Assembly: GCA_016781635.1 (NCBI GenBank)
Contig: JADDPY010000040.1
Location: 1 to 13,483 of the forward strand
DNA: 13,483 nucleotides
Direction of reading: 5' to 3'
From: Rubrobacter sp.
Lineage (GTDB): Bacteria > Actinomycetota > Rubrobacteria > Rubrobacterales > Rubrobacteraceae
How positions within the stretch are numbered: the stretch's first letter is position 1; each line of letters opens with the position of its first letter. A model generated the notes under the pieces. That model saw only the letters and a list, made by a program, of their open reading frames with translations. It had not been told where the DNA came from and made no database searches. Of this stretch, positions 6,912 to 13,385 are shown piece by piece. The translations under genes were made by a program, and so were the position numbers.

Positions 6912-7790
6912 TCACCCCAACCATCCCGAGAGGTCCCGGCCCAAAAGGTCTTGCAGCTTCAAGATGTCCCCCCGATACCCTTCGACGAGCTCCCGGCGGT
7001 CGTCCTGCCTAAGCGGCGGTGCCTTGGCGAAGATACGGCCCTTGATGCGCTGGCGGACTGCGGGCGGGAGGATCTTTTTGAGGGCGGGGGTCAGCACGTT
7101 CGCCCTCCTCATCATCGCCGAGACGGTCTTGTTTCTGGGGATGCCGGAGGCGTTGTACCTCGTGGACGTGTTCGGGACGAAGGACGCGTCCGCCCCCAGA
7201 AAGCGAAAGGCGTCCTGCAGCACGCGCAGCGGCTTGTCCCTCAGGTCTTCGTAGAGGTAGACCCTGACCCGGTCCTCTCCGAAAGCCCACAGGTAACGTT
7301 CGATCTGGCCGTGGTAGAACCCCCTGCTCCTGTAGTGGAAGAGGGGGTGCCAGCCGTCCCGGATGCGCCCGTCCTCCTCCCGTAGCGCCCGGGAGAAGTC
7401 GTCGAGCGGCTCCCTCCCGCTCCGGACCGTGTGCAAGAACGCCGAGTAGGCCCTCTCGGCCGGGTCGCGCAGCACCGCGATCGCCTTGGCCCCGGGTGCG
7501 TGTCGCCGGAGGCGTTCCTCGGTCCCCGGGAGGTACAGGTAAGTGGGGGAAGCCTCACCGACGGCCACCTCGTCCCTGACACCCTCGAAGAGCGCCTGGT
7601 ACTCCCCCATGCTCGTGATCCCGGGCGGCGGGACGGACGGTCCACCGAAATCCGGCATCTCGCCCTCGTCGTAATCGAAGAAGTGCGGCTCCTTGACGGG
7701 GCTCATGTAGACCTCGGGGTGCTGGTCCAGGTAGTAGTACAGCGACGTCGTTCCGCATTTCTGGGCCCCCACGACGAAGAAGTTGGGCAT
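6912..7790 (-). CDS. Sulfotransferase A (Sulfotransfer_1 / heparan-sulfotransferase-like)
   Basis: This predicted PAPS-dependent carbohydrate sulfotransferase has 292 residues. The 5'-phosphosulfate loop is VGAQKCGTTS (7-16) with Lys11. SPVKEPHFFDY (30-40) keeps Glu34, His36 and Asp39, matching the K-E-x-H-F-F-D catalytic block of heparan sulfate 3-O-sulfotransferases, so this paralog has the most complete active site of the three. GEASPTYLY (78-86) and AVLRDPAERAYS (105-116) form the rest of the PAPS pocket. The ending LLGRDLSGWLG is shared with the relatives. ATG at 7790 gives the MPNF N-terminus common to the three paralogs; GTG at 7796, nearer to a GGAGGGG stretch inside the flippase end, is an alternative. 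It lies directly behind the flippase gene. The acceptor and site of action (lipid-linked unit or polymer) are not known. Confidence 0.93.
   Translation of the reverse strand: MPNFFVVGAQKCGTTSLYYYLDQHPEVYMSPVKEPHFFDYDEGEMPDFGGPSVPPPGITSMGEYQALFEGVRDEVAVGEASPTYLYLPGTEERLRRHAPGAKAIAVLRDPAERAYSAFLHTVRSGREPLDDFSRALREEDGRIRDGWHPLFHYRSRGFYHGQIERYLWAFGEDRVRVYLYEDLRDKPLRVLQDAFRFLGADASFVPNTSTRYNASGIPRNKTVSAMMRRANVLTPALKKILPPAVRQRIKGRIFAKAPPLRQDDRRELVEGYRGDILKLQDLLGRDLSGWLG
7686..7751. repeat. 66-base block shared by sulfotransferase genes A and B (copy in A)
   Basis: This is the partner of 6794-6859, in the same orientation and differing at one base. Direct repeats of this size about 890 bases apart could recombine to delete or fuse the paralogs. 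Confidence 0.75.
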
Positions 7791-7797
7791 CGTCACG

Positions 7798-9354
7798 TCA
7801 GGCGCCCCCCTCCGCGGCACCCTTCCGCCCGACGGTGTTTCGCCGCATTGCCGCCCAGACCGTCCGGAGAAACTGCCGGTCGCTCTCGCTCAGCCGCAGT
7901 ACCAGGACTCCCGCCGCGAAGAGGACCACGAAGGTCGGCGCGAGGACGGCTATCGTCGGGAGCCCCGCGGGCAGCGGCAGCGCCCACCCCACGAGCATCG
8001 CCCCTCCCAGGGCCAGGGTCCCCGAGAGGAGGGGCTTGAGGTACTGGTTGTTGTAGGGCCAGAAGCCCAAGAGGCGACGGAGGTAGAACAGCGTCAGTGC
8101 GTTCACCAGAAAGATCCCGGTCGCAGCCGCCACAGCCGCCCCGATAAGGCCATAGGTGGGGATCAGTGCCACGCCCACGACGACGCTTAACAGGGCGGAG
8201 CCCAAGCGCGCCCACATCACCGTCTTCTCGTGGCCGGTCATCGCGAGGACGCGGCCCGTGAGGCCCACCGAGGCGCCGAACAAGCCCGCCGTCGCGATGA
8301 TGACCATCGCCGGCCAACCGGAGACGAACTTCTCCCCGAAGACCGCCAGGATATCGCGCGAGAGCAGCACGATCAGGAGAAAGAAGACGAGGCTGCCCGT
8401 GAAGGTCCAGCGGGAGACGTCCTTGTAGAGGTAACCCAGATGAGCCATCGAACCCTTTCGGTAGAGGTTCGAGACCATGGGCGAGAAGATCCCGCTGAAC
8501 GCCATCAGGACCAGCCCCGAGAGGGCCGCCGTGCGCGAGGCCGCATTGTAGATCCCGACCTCCCTTGCGGAGACGAAGATGCCCAGGATCGCGGTCGTCG
8601 CCCACACGTTGGCGTAGTTCGTGGCGCTGGCGACCATCAACGGCAAGGACCCGCCGACCAGTTCCCCGGCCCCGTACTTAGCCGGAACCTTCCGGTCGAG
8701 CAGCTTCGGGAAGATCCGCCTGAGGTAATACAGGGCGATGACGGAGCCCAGGACCATCGAGAGGACGTAGGCGGCGATCGCACCGAGCACCTGCACGCCC
8801 AGCAGGTAGAAGACCACCACCAGCCCGAGGTTCGCCAGAGGCCTCAAGACCTGCTCGACAAAGGTTGCGTGCTTCACCGTCCCGAAGCCCTGCATCGCCC
8901 ATAGGCTTATGCTCATCACCGCGAAGAACGGTATGGAGAGGGCGAAGAGCCTGAACGTGCTGGTCAGGAACGCCTTGCCGTACAGGTCTGCGAGGGCTCC
9001 CGCGCCGAAGAACACCAGACCGGAGAGCGCCAGGCTCAAGCCGAGCGTCGCGCCGAGCGCGAACAGGATCGTCCCCCGAACCCTCGCCTCGTCCCCCTCG
9101 GCCCGGTAGCGCGCCACGTAACGCACCACGCCGCTATCCATGCCGAACTGGGAGAGGATGTTGACCAGCTGCACGAGGGAGACGCCGAGTACGTAGAAGC
9201 CCAGCTGGGCCGGCCCATACATCCGGGCCAGGGCGACCTGCGTGGCGTAACCAAGCAGTCGGCTTATCCCCTGCCCCACGGAGCTCATGCCCGCTCCGCG
9301 CGCGATCTGCCCCACGTATGCGTCGTACTGCTCTCTCTCGGGCGACGCGCTCAA
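7798..9354 (-). CDS. Wzx-type polysaccharide flippase (MOP superfamily)
   Basis: This multi-pass membrane protein of up to 518 residues would flip lipid-linked repeat units across the cytoplasmic membrane. Almost its whole length is hydrophobic, consistent with 12-14 membrane helices. The N-terminus IARGAGMSSVGQGISRLLGY followed by a VALARMYGPAQLGFY segment is typical of Wzx/polysaccharide-synthase members of the MOP superfamily, as are FGMDSGVVRYVARY (about 89-102) and the VGIYNAASR segment in the middle. The start is uncertain: TTG at 9354 keeps the IARGAG block but has no clear ribosome site, whereas ATG at codon 22 has GGAG five bases ahead but would cut into that block. A good promoter candidate lies just upstream, after an 84-base gap from the polymerase gene. 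The gene ends two codons before sulfotransferase A. Confidence 0.92.
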   Translation of the reverse strand: MSASPEREQYDAYVGQIARGAGMSSVGQGISRLLGYATQVALARMYGPAQLGFYVLGVSLVQLVNILSQFGMDSGVVRYVARYRAEGDEARVRGTILFALGATLGLSLALSGLVFFGAGALADLYGKAFLTSTFRLFALSIPFFAVMSISLWAMQGFGTVKHATFVEQVLRPLANLGLVVVFYLLGVQVLGAIAAYVLSMVLGSVIALYYLRRIFPKLLDRKVPAKYGAGELVGGSLPLMVASATNYANVWATTAILGIFVSAREVGIYNAASRTAALSGLVLMAFSGIFSPMVSNLYRKGSMAHLGYLYKDVSRWTFTGSLVFFLLIVLLSRDILAVFGEKFVSGWPAMVIIATAGLFGASVGLTGRVLAMTGHEKTVMWARLGSALLSVVVGVALIPTYGLIGAAVAAATGIFLVNALTLFYLRRLLGFWPYNNQYLKPLLSGTLALGGAMLVGWALPLPAGLPTIAVLAPTFVVLFAAGVLVLRLSESDRQFLRTVWAAMRRNTVGRKGAAEGGA

Positions 9355-9394
9355 AGTGGGGCGGGGTGTTCGTCGCTGGGGGACACGAGGTCAG

Positions 9395-9423
9395 ATCATA
9401 GCCATTACCCAGCCCTTCTTCAA
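9395..9423 (-). promoter_or_regulatory. Candidate internal sigma-70-type promoter before the flippase
   Basis: On the minus strand TTGAAG (9418-9423) and TATGAT (9395-9400) are separated by exactly 17 bases, in the 84-base gap between the polymerase and flippase genes. Transcription would start near 9388, about 34 bases before the flippase TTG. Both boxes are close to consensus and stand out in GC-rich DNA. It would let the flippase, sulfotransferases and glycosyltransferases be expressed apart from the chain-length genes. Confidence 0.5.
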
Positions 9424-9438
9424 CCGGACGAGGACCGC

Positions 9439-11001
9439 CTAGTACCCCGCCTCCTGTGAAGTCGGCGTCTCGTTCTTCTCGGCGTACTTGAGCGCCACGC
9501 CCGCTAGGGCGAAGAAGAACAGCGTCGAGGGCGGGATATACCAGTGCCACTCCAGCGCCGAATGAACGAGGTACACCGCACTCGCGGCGGTGAGTCCGGA
9601 GAGCAGGAGCCTACGGTCCCCGGCGGCCCTCCAGGCCCCACGCGCGGCGTAGAAGGGGAGGAGGACGGCGAAGCCTGCGAGGGCGAGAAAGGCCACGGCG
9701 CCGGTCTCGGTGCCCTGCTCCAGGTAGACGTTGTGGACCTGGCGGACCCCGCTGAAGTTCGGGCGGTTCTCGAGCCAGGTGTAGTGGAACGTGCCGGCCC
9801 CCGTGCCGGTCAGAGGGTGCTCCTTCCACTCTTCCCAGGCCACGCTCCAATACTCGCTCCGGGAGTTCGAGCTCAGGGACGTTAGTCTCTTGTTGGCCTG
9901 CTCGGTCTTCCCGACCCCCGTGGCGTAGGTGCCGAGCAGCCCGCCCTTCTCGAGTTGCTGGCTCACGACCGTGTAGCCCACGAAGCCCACCCCCAGGAGC
10001 ACCAATGCGACCGCCGACGCCCCCAAAGCGCGACGAGGCCCCGGCAAGAGCTCGTAGCGCTCCTTCAGGGTCACGTAGCCCGCCTGGAGGACGAAGGTCA
10101 CGACGGCGGCGATCAGGACGTCGGTGCGGAGCGCGGCCCCGTCCGAGAGCCTCTCCTGGGGCGGTATGCCGGTCTGAAAGAGCTTCTCCAGGCCCTGCGC
10201 CTGCTGGACCACCCACAAGAGCGGCACCGAGAAGAGGAGCAGGTTCGCGAACATCTGCAGCCGGTTGCCGGAGAGGGCGAAGAGAACGAGCATCCCGAGC
10301 CCCGCGGCTACGAGCCCGCCGCGCGAGAGCGTGAAGTAGAGGGCGAGGGAGCAGACCAACAAGCCTACGGCGTAAAGACCGCGGACGATCGGACTCTTAA
10401 GCTGCGTCATGCGCGCGAGCCCGAGGATTATCCCCATGCCGAGCACGACCGCCACGGTGTTGGCGTACTCGACGGTCGAGCCGATCCTTACGTTATCCGT
10501 GGTCCGCGTCGGGTACTGGGCCGGGTTTATCTTCTGCAACATCCCGAATCCGCCAACGGCGAACGAGATCAGGAACAACCCGTCCATAAACGGCGCCACG
10601 AGCCGCCTCGACGAGAGCGCCGCCAGCGCCATGGCGAAGGTAGCCAGGTACATCGAGGAGCGCAGAAGCTCCTCGACGGTCTCCGGCGGGCTTATCGTCC
10701 ACAAGAGCGACAACCCCTTGACGGAGACCAGCACCGTCATCAGCCCGACCAGGACCAATCCGGCCCGCGGCACGTCCGTATAAAAGTTGCTCACGAACAG
10801 CGTAAAGAATGCGAGCGCGAGGATCACGCCGGCCACTGGGACCCAACGCTCCTCCCCGAAAAGGCCGTTGTTGAGCATCCCGTAGGCCGCGAGCGCCACG
10901 AGCGCGCCGAGCACGAAAGCCTTGAAGGCCACGAGCCTCCGTCCCGGACGGCCGCCGTTCTTGACCTCACGCGGGCGGCCCTCGATCCCGTTACCCATCA
11001 T
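9439..11001 (-). CDS. O-antigen ligase/polymerase family membrane protein (Wzy-like)
   Basis: This 520-residue integral membrane protein most likely polymerises repeat units on the outer face of the membrane. It has many hydrophobic helices from about residue 25 to 505, and a large extracellular loop (about 350-420) holding the family landmarks: FTLSRGGLVAAG (223-234), NSRSEYWSVAWEEW then PLTGTGAGTF (379-405) and HNVYLEQGTETG (423-434), the conserved His-Asn and Glu-x-Gly block of the O-antigen ligase family. WaaL ligases and Wzy polymerases share this domain; with no lipopolysaccharide expected in a monoderm and Wzx and Wzz next door, polymerase is the better reading. A ligase joining glycan to the cell wall cannot be excluded. 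The start ATG at 11001 follows GGAGG directly, with a second ATG next to it. It lies 14 bases after the kinase-like gene. Confidence 0.9.
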   Translation of the reverse strand: MMGNGIEGRPREVKNGGRPGRRLVAFKAFVLGALVALAAYGMLNNGLFGEERWVPVAGVILALAFFTLFVSNFYTDVPRAGLVLVGLMTVLVSVKGLSLLWTISPPETVEELLRSSMYLATFAMALAALSSRRLVAPFMDGLFLISFAVGGFGMLQKINPAQYPTRTTDNVRIGSTVEYANTVAVVLGMGIILGLARMTQLKSPIVRGLYAVGLLVCSLALYFTLSRGGLVAAGLGMLVLFALSGNRLQMFANLLLFSVPLLWVVQQAQGLEKLFQTGIPPQERLSDGAALRTDVLIAAVVTFVLQAGYVTLKERYELLPGPRRALGASAVALVLLGVGFVGYTVVSQQLEKGGLLGTYATGVGKTEQANKRLTSLSSNSRSEYWSVAWEEWKEHPLTGTGAGTFHYTWLENRPNFSGVRQVHNVYLEQGTETGAVAFLALAGFAVLLPFYAARGAWRAAGDRRLLLSGLTAASAVYLVHSALEWHWYIPPSTLFFFALAGVALKYAEKNETPTSQEAGY

Positions 11002-11015
11002 CCTCCGAACACCCC

Positions 11016-11663
11016 TTAAGCACTCCCGTTCAGTATCACCCCGAGGAGGTTGACCCCGGCATCGAGCAGATCGTCGGTCGCCCCCCGGGCGTCGCTCTTC
11101 GGGGTACGGGTGGCGTGTATGACGAGTAGCACCCCATCGAAGCCCCCCGAAAGCACCGGCGAGTCTAGCATCTCTCCGGCGACCGGCCCGTCCAGCAGCA
11201 CGACGTCCGCCTCCTCCCGCATGGCCCGCACGGCCCCGACGAGACCATCCGACCTCATCCTCGCCTCCGCGTCGGGGAGCACCGGACCGGTCGGGACCAC
11301 GAGCAACCCCGGGGCTACCTCGAAGCCGTAGACACCCGGCGATCTGCCGTTGCTTATGGCGTTGGTCAGGCCAGTGAAGTTCGGCTTCGCGAAGATCCGG
11401 TGCAGGTGCGGACGGTCGAGGTTGCAGTCGAGGACGGCGACCCGACGGCTATCGGGTCCGCTGGCCAGTGCGGCGCCCAGGCCCAGGCACACGCTCGTGC
11501 GCCCCGCCCCGGGCTCTGGGCTCGTCACGACGACGCTCCCGATCGGCCCGCTGGGCAACGAGAGCAGGTTCTCCGCCAACTCCCGGAAGGGCCCGTCGGG
11601 CGAAGCTCCCCGCTCGAGGGCCCACGCGGCCTCCGCCGAGACCCTGAAGCTTAGATCAACCAA
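11016..11663 (-). CDS. CpsD/CapB-like P-loop ATPase (BY-kinase family) with altered Walker A
   Basis: This 215-residue cytoplasmic protein belongs to the bacterial tyrosine kinase (BY-kinase) group that works with Wzz-type proteins to control chain length. VVTSPEPGAGRTSV (45-58) occupies the Walker A site, VAVLDCNLDRP (75-85) the Walker A' and DVVLLDGP (153-160) the Walker B. Two things are odd. The Walker A Lys is Arg (GAGRTS, codon CGC), and there is no C-terminal tyrosine cluster: the protein ends ILNGSA and its only Tyr is at 112. Family kinases autophosphorylate on such clusters, so this may be a non-phosphorylating ATPase or pseudokinase that regulates by binding only. TTG at 11663 has GGAG four bases ahead and overlaps the Wzz gene by eight bases, the usual pairing. 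A Mrp/ParA-type ATPase is the alternative, but the context favours CpsD. Confidence 0.87.
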   Translation of the reverse strand: MVDLSFRVSAEAAWALERGASPDGPFRELAENLLSLPSGPIGSVVVTSPEPGAGRTSVCLGLGAALASGPDSRRVAVLDCNLDRPHLHRIFAKPNFTGLTNAISNGRSPGVYGFEVAPGLLVVPTGPVLPDAEARMRSDGLVGAVRAMREEADVVLLDGPVAGEMLDSPVLSGGFDGVLLVIHATRTPKSDARGATDDLLDAGVNLLGVILNGSA

Positions 11664-12420
11664 CCTTCTCCTCTTGGGCGAAGTCCGGGATGACGCCGAG
11701 GACCGGCGCTCGCAGCGTCAACTCGGCGTCCCGAGCCCCCCGCCACTTGCGCGCCCGGCTCTCCAGAGCAAAAGCCACCCCACCCGCGAGCAGCAACCCC
11801 CCAAAGCCGGCGGCCACCCCGTACAACAGCGAGGTCGTCGTCTTCCCGCGAAGAAGCTCCGCCTCCCGGACGACCTCCACCTCCACCGCAAGCGTCCCGC
11901 CGACGAGCCCCCGTCGGTTGAGCTCCTCCGTTGTCTCCACAAAGACCTCAGCGTACTCGTTCGCGACCCCGCGCGCCTCCTTCGCCTCCTCGGAAGAGAA
12001 GCGCACCAGGATCTCACCAGCACGGGGGTCGTTCTTCACCTTGAGCCGCTCGTTGAACTCCCGCTTCTCGGCCGACCAAGCCACTCGCTGCATGGTCTCC
12101 TGCGACAGTTTCGCCCGGGGGACCTCTTCCGTAACCCTGTCGATCAGGGCCTCAGACCTCTGGCTAACGCCGGATTGTACGATGGGGGTCTCCCCGCCGG
12201 GGACGGGCTCCTCGGGACCGAGACCGGCGTCGGTGGCGCTTACGGACAACGCCGCCTCGGCAACATACGAGGGCCCCCAGAACAGAGCCAGTAGGGTGAC
12301 GGAGGTGCCCAGCGTCAGGGCGATCCCACCGACCAGGAGCCTCCGGGCCCACAGGGCGTTGAGGAACTCGAAGAGGGTAACGTCGTCCCTCTGCTCCCAC
12401 CTCCAGCCCTCAGACTTCAC
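11656..12420 (-). CDS. Wzz/CapA-type polysaccharide chain-length protein
   Basis: This 254-residue polysaccharide copolymerase would set polymer length and recruit the kinase-like partner encoded next. It has the family topology: a short cytoplasmic N-terminus with VTLFEFLNALWARR (14-27), a first membrane helix (28-49), an extracellular, partly coiled region (50-196) rich in Glu, Arg and Lys, and a second helix (197-219). After it a 35-residue cytoplasmic tail contains APVLGVIPDF (238-247), a segment common where Wzz proteins meet their kinase. The tail has no Tyr. The extracellular part is short for the family. GTG at 12420 overlaps the TPR gene by 11 bases and has only a weak ribosome site, suggesting translational coupling; no better in-frame start is near. 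The gene overlaps the kinase-like gene by eight bases. Confidence 0.88.
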   Translation of the reverse strand: MKSEGWRWEQRDDVTLFEFLNALWARRLLVGGIALTLGTSVTLLALFWGPSYVAEAALSVSATDAGLGPEEPVPGGETPIVQSGVSQRSEALIDRVTEEVPRAKLSQETMQRVAWSAEKREFNERLKVKNDPRAGEILVRFSSEEAKEARGVANEYAEVFVETTEELNRRGLVGGTLAVEVEVVREAELLRGKTTTSLLYGVAAGFGGLLLAGGVAFALESRARKWRGARDAELTLRAPVLGVIPDFAQEEKVG

Positions 12421-13228
12421 TATCTAGCACCGTCTCCCGATAGGCTTCGGGGTTCGTGTTCAGGAGTTCGAGTAAGGCGGGGGCCTGCTCGGAGTCGCTC
12501 TGCTGAAGTGCCGCGCGAGCCTCATCGTACCGCCCCTCGACCACAAGGGCGTCGACGAGCGCGAGATCGACCGACCTCACGAAGGCCTCCCTCTCGTTCC
12601 TCTTGGCCCCCTCGGCCCTCTCCAGGCCGGCGCTCACCCTCTCCTTGGCCTTCTGGAGCGTCTCCACGCCCTTCTCCGGGTCCCCCGTCCGCACGTAGAT
12701 CTTCCCGAGGTTAAACAAACCGCGCGGAGGTACCTTGTCGAACTCGACGAGCTTCTCGTACTCTCGCTTGGCCGCTTCGAGGTCGCCCACCCGGGTATAA
12801 GCCTGAGCCAGGGCGAAGATCAAACCCGTATCCCTTGGGTTCTTCTCGAGCGCCGCCTCGTAGTTCTTTACCGCTTTTTCGGGCTCGTTCAGCCTGTTTA
12901 TCTGGATGTTCGCCAGATAAACGAGGTTCGCGTAGCTCGCCGGGTCGCGATCTATGGCCTCCCGTAACGCCTCCGTGGCGGCGTCGTTTTGCCCCTGCCG
13001 CAGCAGGAGGTTGGCCTGAACCGTCAGTGGCATCGAGTCAAACGGATTGAACCGGGCCGCCACCCTCGCCTTCTCCAACGCCCCCTCAATGTCCCCCGTC
13101 TCGGCCAGCTGCTGCTCCTGCTTCATGTAATAGACCGACATGTACAACGTACCTGCGAGCAGGATCAACGCGACGACGACGAAGCCGACGGCGACCCTGA
13201 ACACCCCACGAAAGAAAGAATCACTCAC
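12410..13228 (-). CDS. Membrane-anchored tetratricopeptide-repeat protein
   Basis: The protein has a short N-terminus, one membrane helix (about 10-34) and then a soluble repeat domain. Helical TPR pairs run from about 36 to 200, with typical spacing: ALEKARVAARFNPFD, AATEALREAIDRDP, AVKNYEAALEKNP, AAKREYEKLVEFD and GVETLQKAKERV each close a repeat. A further helical region follows to residue 272. TPRs are protein-binding scaffolds. As first gene of the operon, overlapping wzz by 11 bases, it may hold the polymerase or chain-length complex together. I chose GTG at 13228 (272 residues) because it places the helix right at the N-terminus and lies just below a promoter candidate; ATG at 13285 would add 19 residues and would place the promoter inside the gene. 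No exact function is recognised. Confidence 0.85.
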   Translation of the reverse strand: MSDSFFRGVFRVAVGFVVVALILLAGTLYMSVYYMKQEQQLAETGDIEGALEKARVAARFNPFDSMPLTVQANLLLRQGQNDAATEALREAIDRDPASYANLVYLANIQINRLNEPEKAVKNYEAALEKNPRDTGLIFALAQAYTRVGDLEAAKREYEKLVEFDKVPPRGLFNLGKIYVRTGDPEKGVETLQKAKERVSAGLERAEGAKRNEREAFVRSVDLALVDALVVEGRYDEARAALQQSDSEQAPALLELLNTNPEAYRETVLDSEV

Positions 13229-13239
13229 AAAGGACGAGG

Positions 13240-13266
13240 ATATTACAGGAAACGCCCAAGGTACAA
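13240..13266 (-). promoter_or_regulatory. Candidate promoter of the main operon, giving a near-leaderless mRNA
   Basis: The minus strand has TTGTAC (13261-13266) and TAATAT (13240-13245) with a short 15-base spacer. The -10 box is strong and AT-rich; the spacer is shorter than ideal. A start about seven bases below the -10 box would leave only about five bases before the GTG of the TPR gene, which has no Shine-Dalgarno. Near-leaderless mRNAs are common in actinobacteria, so the two observations fit each other. Confidence 0.42.
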
Positions 13267-13306
13267 GCCTGAGCCGAGCACCCATCGAAAATGAGCGGAG
13301 CGCAAC

Positions 13307-13340
13307 AAAAAAGAGGCGGGCCCCGAAGGGACCCGCCTCT
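13307..13340 (-). terminator. Intrinsic terminator of the LPXTG-protein gene
   Basis: GAGGCGGG (13313-13320) pairs with CCCGCCTC (13332-13339), extended by an outer A-T pair and, past one mismatch, by an inner CCC/GGG closing a GAA loop. On the minus strand the stem is followed by six T residues (13312-13307). The orientation and place, 37 bases after the TAATAA stop of the LPXTG gene, fit a terminator for that gene and separate it from the exopolysaccharide operon. Confidence 0.88.
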
Positions 13341-13367
13341 CGTTACGGCCGTGGCCGCCTGGTGCTA

Positions 13368-13385
13368 GTTAGGTTATTACCTAAC
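13368..13385. repeat. Perfect 7-bp inverted repeat over the stop codons of the LPXTG gene
   Basis: GTTAGGT (13368-13374) and ACCTAAC (13379-13385) form a perfect 7-bp stem with a 4-base loop. It spans the tandem TAA TAA stop of the LPXTG-protein gene and lies upstream of the terminator. It may be a small 3'-end RNA hairpin or a protein-binding site; chance cannot be excluded. Confidence 0.4.

Noticed and set aside
7793..8605. Alternative minus-strand frame of 270 codons in the flippase region
   Set aside because: It is a shifted frame of the flippase gene; its Gly/Arg-rich product has no membrane helices or motifs.
9955..11019. A 354-codon plus-strand frame opposite the polymerase gene
   Set aside because: Its composition is almost all charged residues with His, Arg, Glu and Gln, and it lies wholly opposite a membrane protein with clear family motifs.
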